Shown piece after piece: positions 1 to 5,581 of a DNA stretch of 5,581 nucleotides. Each line of letters opens with the position of its first letter. Positions within the stretch are counted from its first letter, which is position 1. Made by a program: the position numbers and the translations under genes. Source of the stretch: Clostridiales bacterium (GTDB lineage: Bacteria; Bacillota; Clostridia; Lachnospirales; Lachnospiraceae); the NCBI GenBank assembly GCA_021204765.1, contig JAJPYU010000226.1, positions 1-5,581 on the forward strand, read 5' to 3'. The notes below the pieces were generated by a model that was given only the letters and a program-made list of their open reading frames with translations, searched no databases and was not told the DNA's origin.

Positions 1-17
1 TTGTGTATAATAGACAG
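1..17 (+). other. Probable Tn5 mosaic-end (library adapter) remnant
   Basis: Bases 2-17 read TGTGTATAATAGACAG, which matches the last 16 bases of the 19-bp Tn5 mosaic end (TGTGTATAAGAGACAG) at 15 of 16 positions; base 1 is a further mismatch. The match stops exactly where the valS homology begins at base 18. Residues up to LWQP are textbook ValS, but the next codons would give LSIIH where the family has a glycine followed shortly by DHA. This is best read as untrimmed adapter at a contig end. A chance match or a chimaeric join is the alternative. Confidence 0.8.
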
Positions 18-257
18 CGGCTGCCACAGCGCAGAGTATCCCTGCATCCTCTTATAGCGGATGAGGATATCCTGCATGGTGTTGTCCAGGGCGTGGCCCA
101 TGTGCAGCTGCCCGGTGATATTCGGCGGGGGCATAACTATGGTAAAAGGCTTCTTGTCGGGATCCACTTTCGCGTGGAAATATCCATTGTCCTCCCATTT
201 TCTGTAAAGACGGTCCTCTATACCTTTGGGGTCATAGGTTTTGGCTAATTCTTTCAT
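1..257 (-). CDS. valS: Valyl-tRNA synthetase, N-terminal fragment (runs off the window edge)
   Basis: This is the cytoplasmic class I aminoacyl-tRNA synthetase that attaches valine to tRNA-Val with ATP. The first 80 residues are visible. They open MKELAKTYDPKGIEDRLYRK, followed by a KPFTIVMPPPNITGQLHMGH block at about residues 36-55 whose HMGH (52-55) is the class I HIGH signature, then LDNTMQDILIRYKRMQGY and ALWQP ending at residue 80. The ATG at 257-255 is chosen because GAGGTG (268-263) sits about 6-7 nt upstream and because the protein begins as ValS normally does. A full protein is about 880 residues, so over 90% is missing. Genuine coding ends at base 18; the last five apparent residues come from the adapter-like bases 1-17 and should be removed. 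The gene follows the MATE gene by 148 bp and has its own candidate promoter. IleS and LeuS are excluded by the GQLHMGHALDNT form of the motif. Confidence 0.95.
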   Translation of the reverse strand, partial: MKELAKTYDPKGIEDRLYRKWEDNGYFHAKVDPDKKPFTIVMPPPNITGQLHMGHALDNTMQDILIRYKRMQGYSALWQPLSIIH

Positions 258-288
258 GATCGCACCTCATATTTTAACGGTTTATTCC

Positions 289-308
289 GGAAATCATCAG
301 GATTTTCC
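289..308 (-). other. Small hairpin in the valS 5' leader
   Basis: On the minus strand GGAAAATC (308-301) and GATTTCC (295-289) can pair as seven base pairs with one bulged A around a five-base loop. It lies in the predicted valS leader, about 30 nt before the start codon, and has no U-run, so it is not a terminator. Its function, if any, is unknown, and stems this small arise by chance. Confidence 0.3.
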
Positions 309-317
309 CAGAGATAT

Positions 318-346
318 ATATTAGCTAAGTTTCACAGAATCGTCAA
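318..346 (-). promoter_or_regulatory. Candidate sigma-A promoter for valS
   Basis: Read on the minus strand, TTGACG (346-341) is separated by exactly 17 bp from TAATAT (323-318). The -35 matches consensus at 5 of 6 positions and the -10 at 4 of 6, in an AT-rich context (TAATATATAT). Transcription would start near 311 and give a leader of about 54 nt before the valS ATG. The box lies between the MATE stop and valS, as expected for a separately transcribed housekeeping gene. Inferred from sequence only. Confidence 0.55.
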
Positions 347-405
347 GGGCGAGGCAGCTTAATTGGCTGCTCCCTGGTACCATCTTAATCGTCCGCCGCC
401 CGGCG

Positions 406-1785
406 TCAGTCAGCCGTAGCCTGTGAGGCAGCGTATTTCTTTTTCACCCTGCGCCATACTATGAGGAATGCCAGTATGGTCAGGGTCCCGGTGAGTATCC
501 AGGAGAAGAGATAGACCAGAAGCAGCACTGTGAACACATGGAAATGCACCACGATGGTATTTACATAAAGCACCCTGAAAAGGCAGGTCCCGAAAATGGC
601 CAGCACTGTGGGAACAAGGGATTTGCCCAGGCCGCGCATGGCCGCCCCGGTGACCTCATAGCTGCTGATAAGGCAATGAAAGATCAGCACCCAGCGCATC
701 CTGGTCATGGCGTACTCCGCCACGGCAGGATCCGTGGTAAATATGCTCACTATCGGGCTTCTGGCCAGGAAAATGATGAAATTCATGGCTCCGGCAAAGA
801 CCAGGGCGCTTACTATCCCCAGGCCGTAGGCGCGAAGACAGCGCTTCAGGTTCCCTGCGCCAAGATTCTGGCTGACGAAGGTCATCACCGCCGCGTTGAA
901 GCCGTTTACCATGAAATATGAGATCAGCTCGAAATTATTTGCCACGGCGGAACCGGCCACGGCGTCGGAGCCGAAGCTGTTGACCGAGGACTGTATGCAG
1001 ACATTTGCGATGGAGAATACCACTCCCTGTATGCCTGCCGGGATGCCGATCTTAAGGATCTGCAGCAGCTCCCGCCTGTGGATAGCCAGCTTCTTTAATT
1101 CAGGCCGCACCATCTTCTCCTCGCAGTGGCAGAGGAAGTACAGAGCCATCATGGAGCTGACTATGTTGGAGATCACCGTGGCCGTGGCCACGCCGGAGAC
1201 CGCCATGTGGCAGACTATGACGAAGAAGAGGTTCAGGCAGGCATTGATGACGCCGCCGGTCACCAGGCAGTACAGGGGCTTTCTGGTCTCGCCGATGCTC
1301 CTGAGTATGGCCGCGGAGAAATTATAGAGCATGATAAAGGGCATGCCCAGGCAGTAGATACGAAGATAGAGCACCGCCATGTCGATGACATTTTCCGGGG
1401 TGGACATGAGGGTGAGTATGGGTCTGGCGACAATAAGCCCCAGCACCATGAGACACAGGCCGCTGATTATGGCCACCAGTATGGAGGTGTGCACCGCATC
1501 CTCCACCCGGTCGTACTCCCTGCGGCCTATGAGATTCGCTATGACCACATTGCTGCCCACGGAGATGCCCACAAAGAGATTTATAAGGAGGTTCACCACG
1601 GAGGTGTTCGCTCCCACCGCCGCCAGGGCCTCGCTGCTGGCAAAGCGCCCCACCACGGCCACATCCACCGCGTTAAAGAGCTGCTGCAGCATGCTCCCCG
1701 CCGCCAGGGGCAGGGCAAATATCAATATTTTCTTAAACATCGGCCCGTGGAGCATGTCCATGGAGGCCGCCTTACTTTTATTCAT
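406..1785 (-). CDS. MATE family multidrug/cation-coupled efflux transporter
   Basis: This is an inner-membrane secondary transporter of the MATE family; such pumps exchange H+ or Na+ for organic cations and drugs. At 459 residues it has the usual family length, and it shows about twelve hydrophobic segments arranged as two six-helix halves. The first half opens at residues 14-47 (GPMFKKILIFALPL, then QQLFNAVDVAVVGR), with the conserved aspartate of helix 1 at D41. The second half begins near residue 242 with the equivalent KIGIPAGIQGVVFSIAN. GRREYDRVEDA (87-97) and LGAGNLKRCLRA (308-319) are the repeated cytoplasmic loops, and the C-terminus is basic (WRRVKKKY). The ATG at 1785 has AGGG (1798-1795) 9 nt upstream. 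An alternative ATG at 1761 (codon 9), preceded by AAGGCGG, would also fit the family start. It has its own promoter and sits downstream of a strong terminator, so it is probably monocistronic. Substrate cannot be told from sequence, and symbols such as norM, dinF or mepA would be guesses. Confidence 0.93.
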   Translation of the reverse strand: MNKSKAASMDMLHGPMFKKILIFALPLAAGSMLQQLFNAVDVAVVGRFASSEALAAVGANTSVVNLLINLFVGISVGSNVVIANLIGRREYDRVEDAVHTSILVAIISGLCLMVLGLIVARPILTLMSTPENVIDMAVLYLRIYCLGMPFIMLYNFSAAILRSIGETRKPLYCLVTGGVINACLNLFFVIVCHMAVSGVATATVISNIVSSMMALYFLCHCEEKMVRPELKKLAIHRRELLQILKIGIPAGIQGVVFSIANVCIQSSVNSFGSDAVAGSAVANNFELISYFMVNGFNAAVMTFVSQNLGAGNLKRCLRAYGLGIVSALVFAGAMNFIIFLARSPIVSIFTTDPAVAEYAMTRMRWVLIFHCLISSYEVTGAAMRGLGKSLVPTVLAIFGTCLFRVLYVNTIVVHFHVFTVLLLVYLFSWILTGTLTILAFLIVWRRVKKKYAASQATAD

Positions 1786-1798
1786 ATAAAAATACCCT

Positions 1799-1861
1799 GT
1801 TACGAATCAAACTGAGCTGTCCGCGTTGCGATTCACCGCCGCAGGTCAAATCGCTCGTAAC
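1799..1861 (-). repeat. Nested inverted repeats in the MATE promoter/leader
   Basis: Two perfect inverted repeats are nested in this stretch. The outer one is GTTACGA (1799-1805) against TCGTAAC (1855-1861), 49 bp apart. The inner one is GCGATT (1828-1833) against AATCGC (1849-1854), 15 bp apart, and its right arm directly abuts the outer right arm. The left outer arm ends right at the MATE ribosome site, while the right outer arm touches the -10 box. They could be repressor half-sites or, if transcription starts early enough, an RNA leader structure controlling access to the ribosome site. I do not recognise a known riboswitch class. Confidence 0.4.
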
Positions 1862-1890
1862 AATATAGCGGATTGCAGTATGATTTGCAA
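1862..1890 (-). promoter_or_regulatory. Candidate sigma-A promoter for the MATE gene
   Basis: On the minus strand TTGCAA (1890-1885) is followed after 17 bp by TATATT (1867-1862). The -35 matches consensus at 4 of 6 positions and the -10 at 5 of 6. Transcription would begin near 1855, leaving a leader of about 70 nt before the ATG at 1785. It lies just past the terminator of the preceding gene, which supports independent transcription of the MATE gene. Confidence 0.6.
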
Positions 1891-1915
1891 GAGGGTACTT
1901 TGGAAAATATTTATT

Positions 1916-1966
1916 AATAAAAAGTCTGGCTATTCTAAAATGTGAATTTAGAATAGCCAGACTTTT
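1916..1966 (-). terminator. Rho-independent terminator after the polyphosphate:AMP phosphotransferase gene
   Basis: Bases 1920-1939 and 1947-1966 form a perfect 20-bp inverted repeat around a 7-base loop (1940-1946). On the minus strand the arm ends in GCCAGAC followed by TTTTTATT (1923-1916), a proper U-run. The hairpin starts 18 bp after the stop codon at 1985. The opposite strand ends the stem with TTTT before ATG, so weak bidirectional activity is possible, but no plus-strand gene needs it. Confidence 0.9.
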
Positions 1967-1984
1967 ATGTTGCATCGGAAGCTG

Positions 1985-3493
1985 TCAGCACTCCTTCAAT
2001 CTCTTCTCCATGGCCTCCACCACGGTGCGCAGCACCTTGATGCGGGCGTAGTATTTATTATTACCCTCGACGATGATCCAGGGAGCGTCCATGGTGGAGG
2101 TGCGCACCAGCATCTCGTCCACGGCCTTCTCGTACTCGTCCCACTTTTCGCGGTTGCGCCAGTCCTCATCGGTGATCTTCCACTGCTTCTCAGGAGTGTT
2201 CATGCGCTCGTTGAAGCGGCGCTCCTGCTCATCCTTGTCGATCTGCATCCAGAACTTGATGACTATGGCACCGTGCTCCACGAACTGCTTCTCCATCTCA
2301 TTTATCTCCTGATAGGCGCGATGCCACTCGGCGGTAGTGCAGAAGCCCTCAATGCGCTCCACCATGACCCTGCCGTACCAGGTCCGGTCGAAAATGGCGA
2401 TGTGGCCGTCTTTGGGGACATTGTTCCAGAAACGCCAGAGATAATGGTGAACCTTCTCAATGTCATTGGCGGCGGAAGTGGGATGGACCCGATAACCCCT
2501 GGGATCCATAGCCTCGGTGAGGCGCTTTATGGCACCGCCCTTGCCGCCGGCATCCCAGCCCTCGAAACCAAGAATGACAGGAATGCGCTTTTTGTAAATC
2601 TCACCGTGCAGTTCGGTGAGCCGCTCCTGCAGCCGGGCCAGCTCCTTCTTATATTCCTTCTTATCCAGAGCCAGGCTTAAGTCCACCTTTTTCAGGCTGG
2701 AAGTGCGGAGCACCTCATCGTCGTACTCAGAAGCATTGACGGGATCAGCGGAGACCTCCGGCTCGCCGCCTGCCAGGGCAGCTTTCCTCTTTAAAGCCTT
2801 TTTCAACGACTCAATGACGGCGGTATAGATCTTCACCGTGGCAAAGGAGCGGTCCATGGCCTCGACTATGGTCCAGGGAGCGTAAGCTTTGTCCGTGGCT
2901 TCCAGCATCTCATCATTCATCCGCTTATATCTCTCAAACTCCTCATTCTGAAGCGTGTCATCATCAGTGACCCGCCAGGAGCTGGATTCGGAGGAGGCCA
3001 GCTTCTTATAGCGCTTCTTCTGCTCCTTCTGGTCAATGCAGAGGAAGAGCTTTATAATGACTGCGCCCCCGGTAGTGAGCTGATACTCGAAAGAATTGAT
3101 GTCATTATAATAGGAGATAAGCCTGTTCTCCCCGGAAGAGCCGTTCAGCCTGTCGATCAGCACCTTACGATACCAGCTCTCATCAAAAATGGCGATCTGC
3201 GTGTCCGATGGGATCTTGGTCCAGAATCTCCAGAGAAATGGATGCATCCTTTCCTCCTCCGTCTCAGGCCCGATGGAGTGGACGTAAAATCCGCGGGGAT
3301 CCAGCGCATGGATAAGCCTGTTTATCTGATACCCCTTTCCGGCTGCTCCGAATCCCTCAAAGAGAATAATGACCGGAATGTGTTCCGCCTTAAGGTCTCT
3401 CTGCAGGCGGGATAATTCCGGCTCAAGGACATCCATGCGACGCTTGTACTCCTTGTCAGACATGGACTTTGTCAGGTCAAGTTGTTCCAACAA
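1985..3493 (-). CDS. pap: Polyphosphate:AMP phosphotransferase (tandem-domain class II PPK2)
   Basis: Enzymes of this PPK2 class transfer phosphate from inorganic polyphosphate to AMP, making ADP in the cytoplasm. The 502 residues form two homologous P-loop kinase domains, at about 20-235 and 275-502, joined by a charged linker; this length is normal for the two-domain class. The second domain has every hallmark: EGWDAGGKGG (311-320) with Walker A lysine K318 and acidic D314, DPRGYRV (330-336), the lid-side YLWRFW (351-356) and Walker B-like FDRTWYGR (368-375). The first domain keeps EGFGAAGKG (46-54, K53), DPRGFYV and FLWRFW, but has G49 in place of that aspartate and DESWYRK (104-110) in place of DR(S/T)WYGR, so it is probably catalytically weak or structural. 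The start is the TTG at 3493: an in-frame TAA lies immediately upstream, a G-rich ribosome site sits 8 nt away, and the next ATG (codon 11, 3463) has no ribosome site. A strong terminator follows the gene. Confidence 0.93.
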   Translation of the reverse strand: MLEQLDLTKSMSDKEYKRRMDVLEPELSRLQRDLKAEHIPVIILFEGFGAAGKGYQINRLIHALDPRGFYVHSIGPETEEERMHPFLWRFWTKIPSDTQIAIFDESWYRKVLIDRLNGSSGENRLISYYNDINSFEYQLTTGGAVIIKLFLCIDQKEQKKRYKKLASSESSSWRVTDDDTLQNEEFERYKRMNDEMLEATDKAYAPWTIVEAMDRSFATVKIYTAVIESLKKALKRKAALAGGEPEVSADPVNASEYDDEVLRTSSLKKVDLSLALDKKEYKKELARLQERLTELHGEIYKKRIPVILGFEGWDAGGKGGAIKRLTEAMDPRGYRVHPTSAANDIEKVHHYLWRFWNNVPKDGHIAIFDRTWYGRVMVERIEGFCTTAEWHRAYQEINEMEKQFVEHGAIVIKFWMQIDKDEQERRFNERMNTPEKQWKITDEDWRNREKWDEYEKAVDEMLVRTSTMDAPWIIVEGNNKYYARIKVLRTVVEAMEKRLKEC

Positions 3494-3510
3494 TTATGAT
3501 ACCCCCTTTT
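3494..3510 (-). promoter_or_regulatory. Ribosome binding site that decides the TTG start of pap
   Basis: On the minus strand AAAAGGGGGT (3510-3501) resembles AGGAGGT with a G-run in place of GGAGG. The G-run ends 8 nt before the TTG at 3493. A second TTG follows immediately (3490-3488), so initiation at either is possible. The later ATG at 3463 has no comparable site. Confidence 0.65.
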
Positions 3511-3558
3511 TGATGTCGCAGGGCGCATGCCCCGGCGGTTCGATTATTTATACTCAAT

Positions 3559-3587
3559 AAGATAAATTATTTGTAGCTCTTTGTCTA
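3559..3587 (-). promoter_or_regulatory. Weak candidate promoter for pap
   Basis: On the minus strand TAGACA (3587-3582; 5 of 6 to the -35 consensus) is followed after 17 bp by TATCTT (3564-3559; 4 of 6 to the -10). A better -10-like TATAAA at 3552-3547 lacks a good -35 at the right distance. The surrounding 127-bp spacer is AT-rich next to the exporter gene and turns GC-rich (3520-3540) near the pap start. The gap implies separate transcription of pap, but which box is used is uncertain. Confidence 0.4.
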
Positions 3588-3620
3588 TAGCTCAGGAAAT
3601 ATTTAATAAAAATTAAATTT

Positions 3621-5456
3621 TTATCCCAGTTGCTCCGCCACCTTTTCTTCCATAAACTGCTGCCTGTGGAGCCTGTAGTAATACCCTTTCATGGCCAGCA
3701 GCTCCTCATGGTTGCCCCGCTCAACTATCTTCCCGTCCTTCATGACCAGGATGACGTCAGCGTCACGGACGGTGGAGAGCCTGTGGGCTATCATGAAGCT
3801 GGTGCGGCCCGCCGTCACCGTAGAGATGGCCTCCTGTATGGCTTTCTCGGTCAGGGTGTCCACGCTGCTGGTGGCCTCGTCAAGTATAAGTATTTGCGGG
3901 TCTGCAAGCAGGGCCCGGGCGAAGCTTAGCAGCTGCTTCTCACCGGTGGAGAGCAGGTCGCCGCCCTCGCCCACTTCCGTGTCATAGCCGTGCTCCATCT
4001 TCGCTATGACCTCATCGGCGTGGACCCGCTTCACTGCCGTCTCTATCTCCTCCATTGTGGCATCGGGATTTCCATAGCGCAGATTCTCCAGCACTGTCCC
4101 GGAGAAGAGATGTGGCGTCTGGAGCACGTAGCCTATGTGGCTGTGGAGCCAGAGCTGGCTGCGCTCCCTGGCATCCCGTCCATCGATCAGAACCTGCCCC
4201 TCGGTGGGCTCGTAGAAGCGGCAGACCAGGTTGGCGAAAGTGCTCTTGCCTGCGCCGGTCTCCCCCACTATGGCTATCATGGAGCCCTGGGGGACTTTCA
4301 GGTTGAAATGCTCCAGCACATTTTCTTCCCCGTCGGGATACATGAAGGTCACGTCCCGAAACTCCACGTCGCCGTAGAGCGGCTCCCAGTTCTCCCGCTT
4401 CGGCGAGAAGCTGTCTCCGTATTTCTCAATGACCTCCGGCGTGTCATTCACGTCGGATTTTTCATGGAGCAGGGATTCGATACGCTCCACGTTTACCTGG
4501 GTCTGGATCAGCTCCGCCAGGGCATTTACCAGCCATTCCACGTAATCATTCATGGAAGTGGCGTAGTTCATGAAGACTGCCAGATTTCCGAGAAGCAGCA
4601 GGCCTGAGCGATTTAAAATCCCGCCCCGCCACAGCACCAGGGCCAGGGCTATGCTGGAACAGAAAATGATGACTCCCCTGAAAAGGGAGCGGTAGCGTCC
4701 CGCCCGTATGGCTGAGCGCTGCATGTTGGCAGTATCCTTCTCGAAATCCCCCTGCATCTTGTGTTCTATGACCAGGGCCTTGATGGTCCGGGCGCCGGTG
4801 ATGCCCTCATTGAAATCCCCGGTGATGATGCTGTTCATCTCCCGGACCCGGCGGTTCTCCCTGGTGATCCGTTTTGAGAAAAATGCCGTGGCCAGCACCT
4901 CCAGGGGCAGGACGATGAGCAGCAGTCCGCCCAGGACCGGGTTGAGCCTGAACATGACCACAAATATTCCCACTATATATGCCACACCCAGCACCGCGTC
5001 GGAAAGGGCCCAACTGACTATGAGTCCTATCTTGTTCGGGTCGGAGATAACCCGGGAATGGATGTAACCCACGCTGTTCTGGTTGAAAAAGCGAAATGAC
5101 AGGGTCTGGACATGGTCAAAGCATTTCTGCCGCACATCCCTATCCACCAGCACCTCAGCCCGAAATGCCGCATAGACAGCGATGGAGTTAAAGAGACCGT
5201 AGACTAAGAGCAGAGCCACGTAGCCTGTGACCATGTAAGGCAGAGTGTCCAGGGTGCCCTCGCCTATGTAGTGGTTTATGGCATAATTCTGGAAAAGGGG
5301 CAGTATGGCATCTATGACACTGACCAGGGCGGAGAAGATGACCATGACCAGTATCAGCCTCCTGTGGGCTTTGACAAAATTTACGATCTGGGGTATGCCA
5401 AACCATTTTAAATGGGTGATGTGGGAAGTGCTCCCGCGCTCATCATTTTCGCTCAT
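3621..5456 (-). CDS. ABC exporter half-subunit, second partner of a heterodimeric multidrug-type pair
   Basis: This 611-residue protein joins a six-helix membrane domain (helices near residues 33-56, 74-97, 150-170, 172-194, 261-277, 286-306) to an ATPase domain (about 360-600), the layout of type IV (B-family) ABC exporters. ATPase motifs are all present: aromatic A-loop Y373, Walker A GETGAGKS (398-405), Q-loop Q446, signature LSTGEKQ (502-508), Walker B ILILDE with catalytic E527, D-loop SSVD (530-533) and switch H558. The signature departs from LSGGQ while the Walker B glutamate is kept, the pattern known for the BmrD/LmrD-type partner, whose altered signature faces a degenerate site in the other subunit. 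Coupling helices fall in the loops around 108-150 and 212-232. The ATG at 5456 overlaps the upstream gene's TGA (ATGA), and AAAGGAGG (5474-5467) lies 10 nt upstream, which fits translational coupling and equal subunit supply. Substrate (drug, lipid or peptide) cannot be inferred. Confidence 0.94.
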   Translation of the reverse strand: MSENDERGSTSHITHLKWFGIPQIVNFVKAHRRLILVMVIFSALVSVIDAILPLFQNYAINHYIGEGTLDTLPYMVTGYVALLLVYGLFNSIAVYAAFRAEVLVDRDVRQKCFDHVQTLSFRFFNQNSVGYIHSRVISDPNKIGLIVSWALSDAVLGVAYIVGIFVVMFRLNPVLGGLLLIVLPLEVLATAFFSKRITRENRRVREMNSIITGDFNEGITGARTIKALVIEHKMQGDFEKDTANMQRSAIRAGRYRSLFRGVIIFCSSIALALVLWRGGILNRSGLLLLGNLAVFMNYATSMNDYVEWLVNALAELIQTQVNVERIESLLHEKSDVNDTPEVIEKYGDSFSPKRENWEPLYGDVEFRDVTFMYPDGEENVLEHFNLKVPQGSMIAIVGETGAGKSTFANLVCRFYEPTEGQVLIDGRDARERSQLWLHSHIGYVLQTPHLFSGTVLENLRYGNPDATMEEIETAVKRVHADEVIAKMEHGYDTEVGEGGDLLSTGEKQLLSFARALLADPQILILDEATSSVDTLTEKAIQEAISTVTAGRTSFMIAHRLSTVRDADVILVMKDGKIVERGNHEELLAMKGYYYRLHRQQFMEEKVAEQLG

Positions 5457-5581
5457 GACGCGCTCTCCTCCTTTCCCGACTGTATTTCATATATGCTTCG
5501 GTATAGGCCGGGGCGGGCGATCAGCTCCTCGTGGCTGCCGGAGTCGATGATTTTCCCGTCCTTTAATACAAGTATATTATC
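5453..5581 (-). CDS. ABC exporter half-subunit, first partner, C-terminal fragment (starts beyond the window edge)
   Basis: Only the last 42 codons and the TGA stop (5455-5453) are inside the window. The visible residues DNILVLKDGKIIDSGSHEEL followed by IARPGLYRSIYEIQSGKEES are the end of an ABC ATPase domain, just past the switch-histidine loop: the strand and turn after the H-loop, the GSHEEL helix and the short C-terminal tail. The same segment in the downstream subunit reads DVILVMKDGKIVERGNHEEL, showing that the two are paralogues. The 4-bp ATGA overlap with the next gene marks a two-gene operon encoding a heterodimer. Its Walker B residue, which would show whether this subunit carries the degenerate ATP site, lies outside the window. 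Confidence 0.92.
   Translation of the reverse strand, partial: DNILVLKDGKIIDSGSHEELIARPGLYRSIYEIQSGKEESAS

Noticed and set aside
3..248. An 81-codon plus-strand open frame at the window start
   Set aside because: It is antisense to the highly conserved N-terminus of valS and begins inside the adapter-like bases.
1126..1815. A 229-codon open frame on the plus strand, antisense to the MATE gene
   Set aside because: The translation is rich in His, Gly and Asp with no domain, and it mirrors membrane-helix codons of the real gene. The other plus-strand frames at 538-921, 896-1327 and 1379-1789 are rejected for the same reason.
1786..1861. Possible guanidine-type or other known riboswitch ahead of the MATE gene
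   Set aside because: The leader is only about 70 nt, and I could not find the paired ACGR-loop hairpins of guanidine-II elements or another conserved riboswitch core. Only the inverted repeats are supported.
1778..1975. A 65-codon minus-strand open frame between pap and the MATE gene
   Set aside because: It runs through the terminator hairpin, the promoter and the leader of the MATE gene and has no convincing ribosome site. These regulatory signals explain the region better.
1967..2680. A 237-codon open frame on the plus strand, antisense to pap
   Set aside because: It lies wholly over a gene with clear PPK2 motifs, its translation is a leucine/histidine-rich string with no recognisable domain, and it has no ribosome site. 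It is a shadow created by the codon bias of the real gene.
3521..3533. GC-rich near-palindrome GGGCGCATGCCCC in the pap leader
   Set aside because: As RNA it gives only about four base pairs with a short loop, and it is not next to a U-run or overlapping the ribosome site. No function can be supported.
3601..3618. AT-only inverted repeat (ATTTAAT/ATTAAAT) just after the ABC exporter stop codon
   Set aside because: Seven A-T pairs around four bases are too weak for a confident intrinsic terminator, and such repeats are expected by chance in this AT-rich spacer. It may still mark the end of the exporter operon.
3990..4607. A 205-codon open frame on the plus strand, antisense to the ABC exporter
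   Set aside because: It overlaps the exporter's ATPase domain and last membrane segments, has no ribosome site and no recognisable family. It is an antisense shadow.

Overview
The window is a compact stretch of bacterial chromosome in which all recognisable genes lie on the minus strand, so transcription runs from high to low coordinates. Protein style suggests a Firmicute of class Clostridia, perhaps Lachnospiraceae. The clues are the valyl-tRNA synthetase N-terminus, the MATE pump and the two-domain polyphosphate:AMP phosphotransferase, together with strong purine-rich ribosome sites, a TTG start and sigma-A-like promoters. The lineage is an inference from remembered protein families; no search was run.

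Layout in transcription order: (1) 5581-5453, the last 42 residues of an ABC exporter half-subunit, overlapping by ATGA with (2) 5456-3621, a complete 611-residue ABC exporter half-subunit. Together they look like a heterodimeric multidrug-type exporter. (3) A 127-bp AT-rich spacer with a candidate promoter precedes 3493-1985, a 502-residue tandem-domain PPK2 protein (polyphosphate:AMP phosphotransferase) with a TTG start and a degenerate first domain. (4) A perfect 20-bp hairpin with a U-run (1966-1916) terminates that transcript. A good promoter (1890-1862) and a leader rich in inverted repeats then lead into 1785-406, a 459-residue MATE-family exporter. (5) A 148-bp spacer with a promoter (346-318) leads to the start of valS (257 to the window edge).

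The genes look like at least four transcription units rather than one pathway: a two-gene exporter operon, a polyphosphate-dependent nucleotide kinase, a cation-coupled efflux pump and a housekeeping aminoacyl-tRNA synthetase. Two unrelated efflux systems flank the polyphosphate enzyme, but nothing in the sequence shows that they are functionally linked.

The most important observation for a user is at the very start. Bases 1-17 closely match the Tn5 mosaic end used in transposon-based sequencing libraries, and the valS reading frame loses homology exactly at that junction. Bases 1-17 are therefore probably adapter residue at a contig end, not biology. I found no CRISPR array, tRNA, rRNA, insertion sequence or convincing undescribed system. 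No gene-free stretch exceeds 200 bp.
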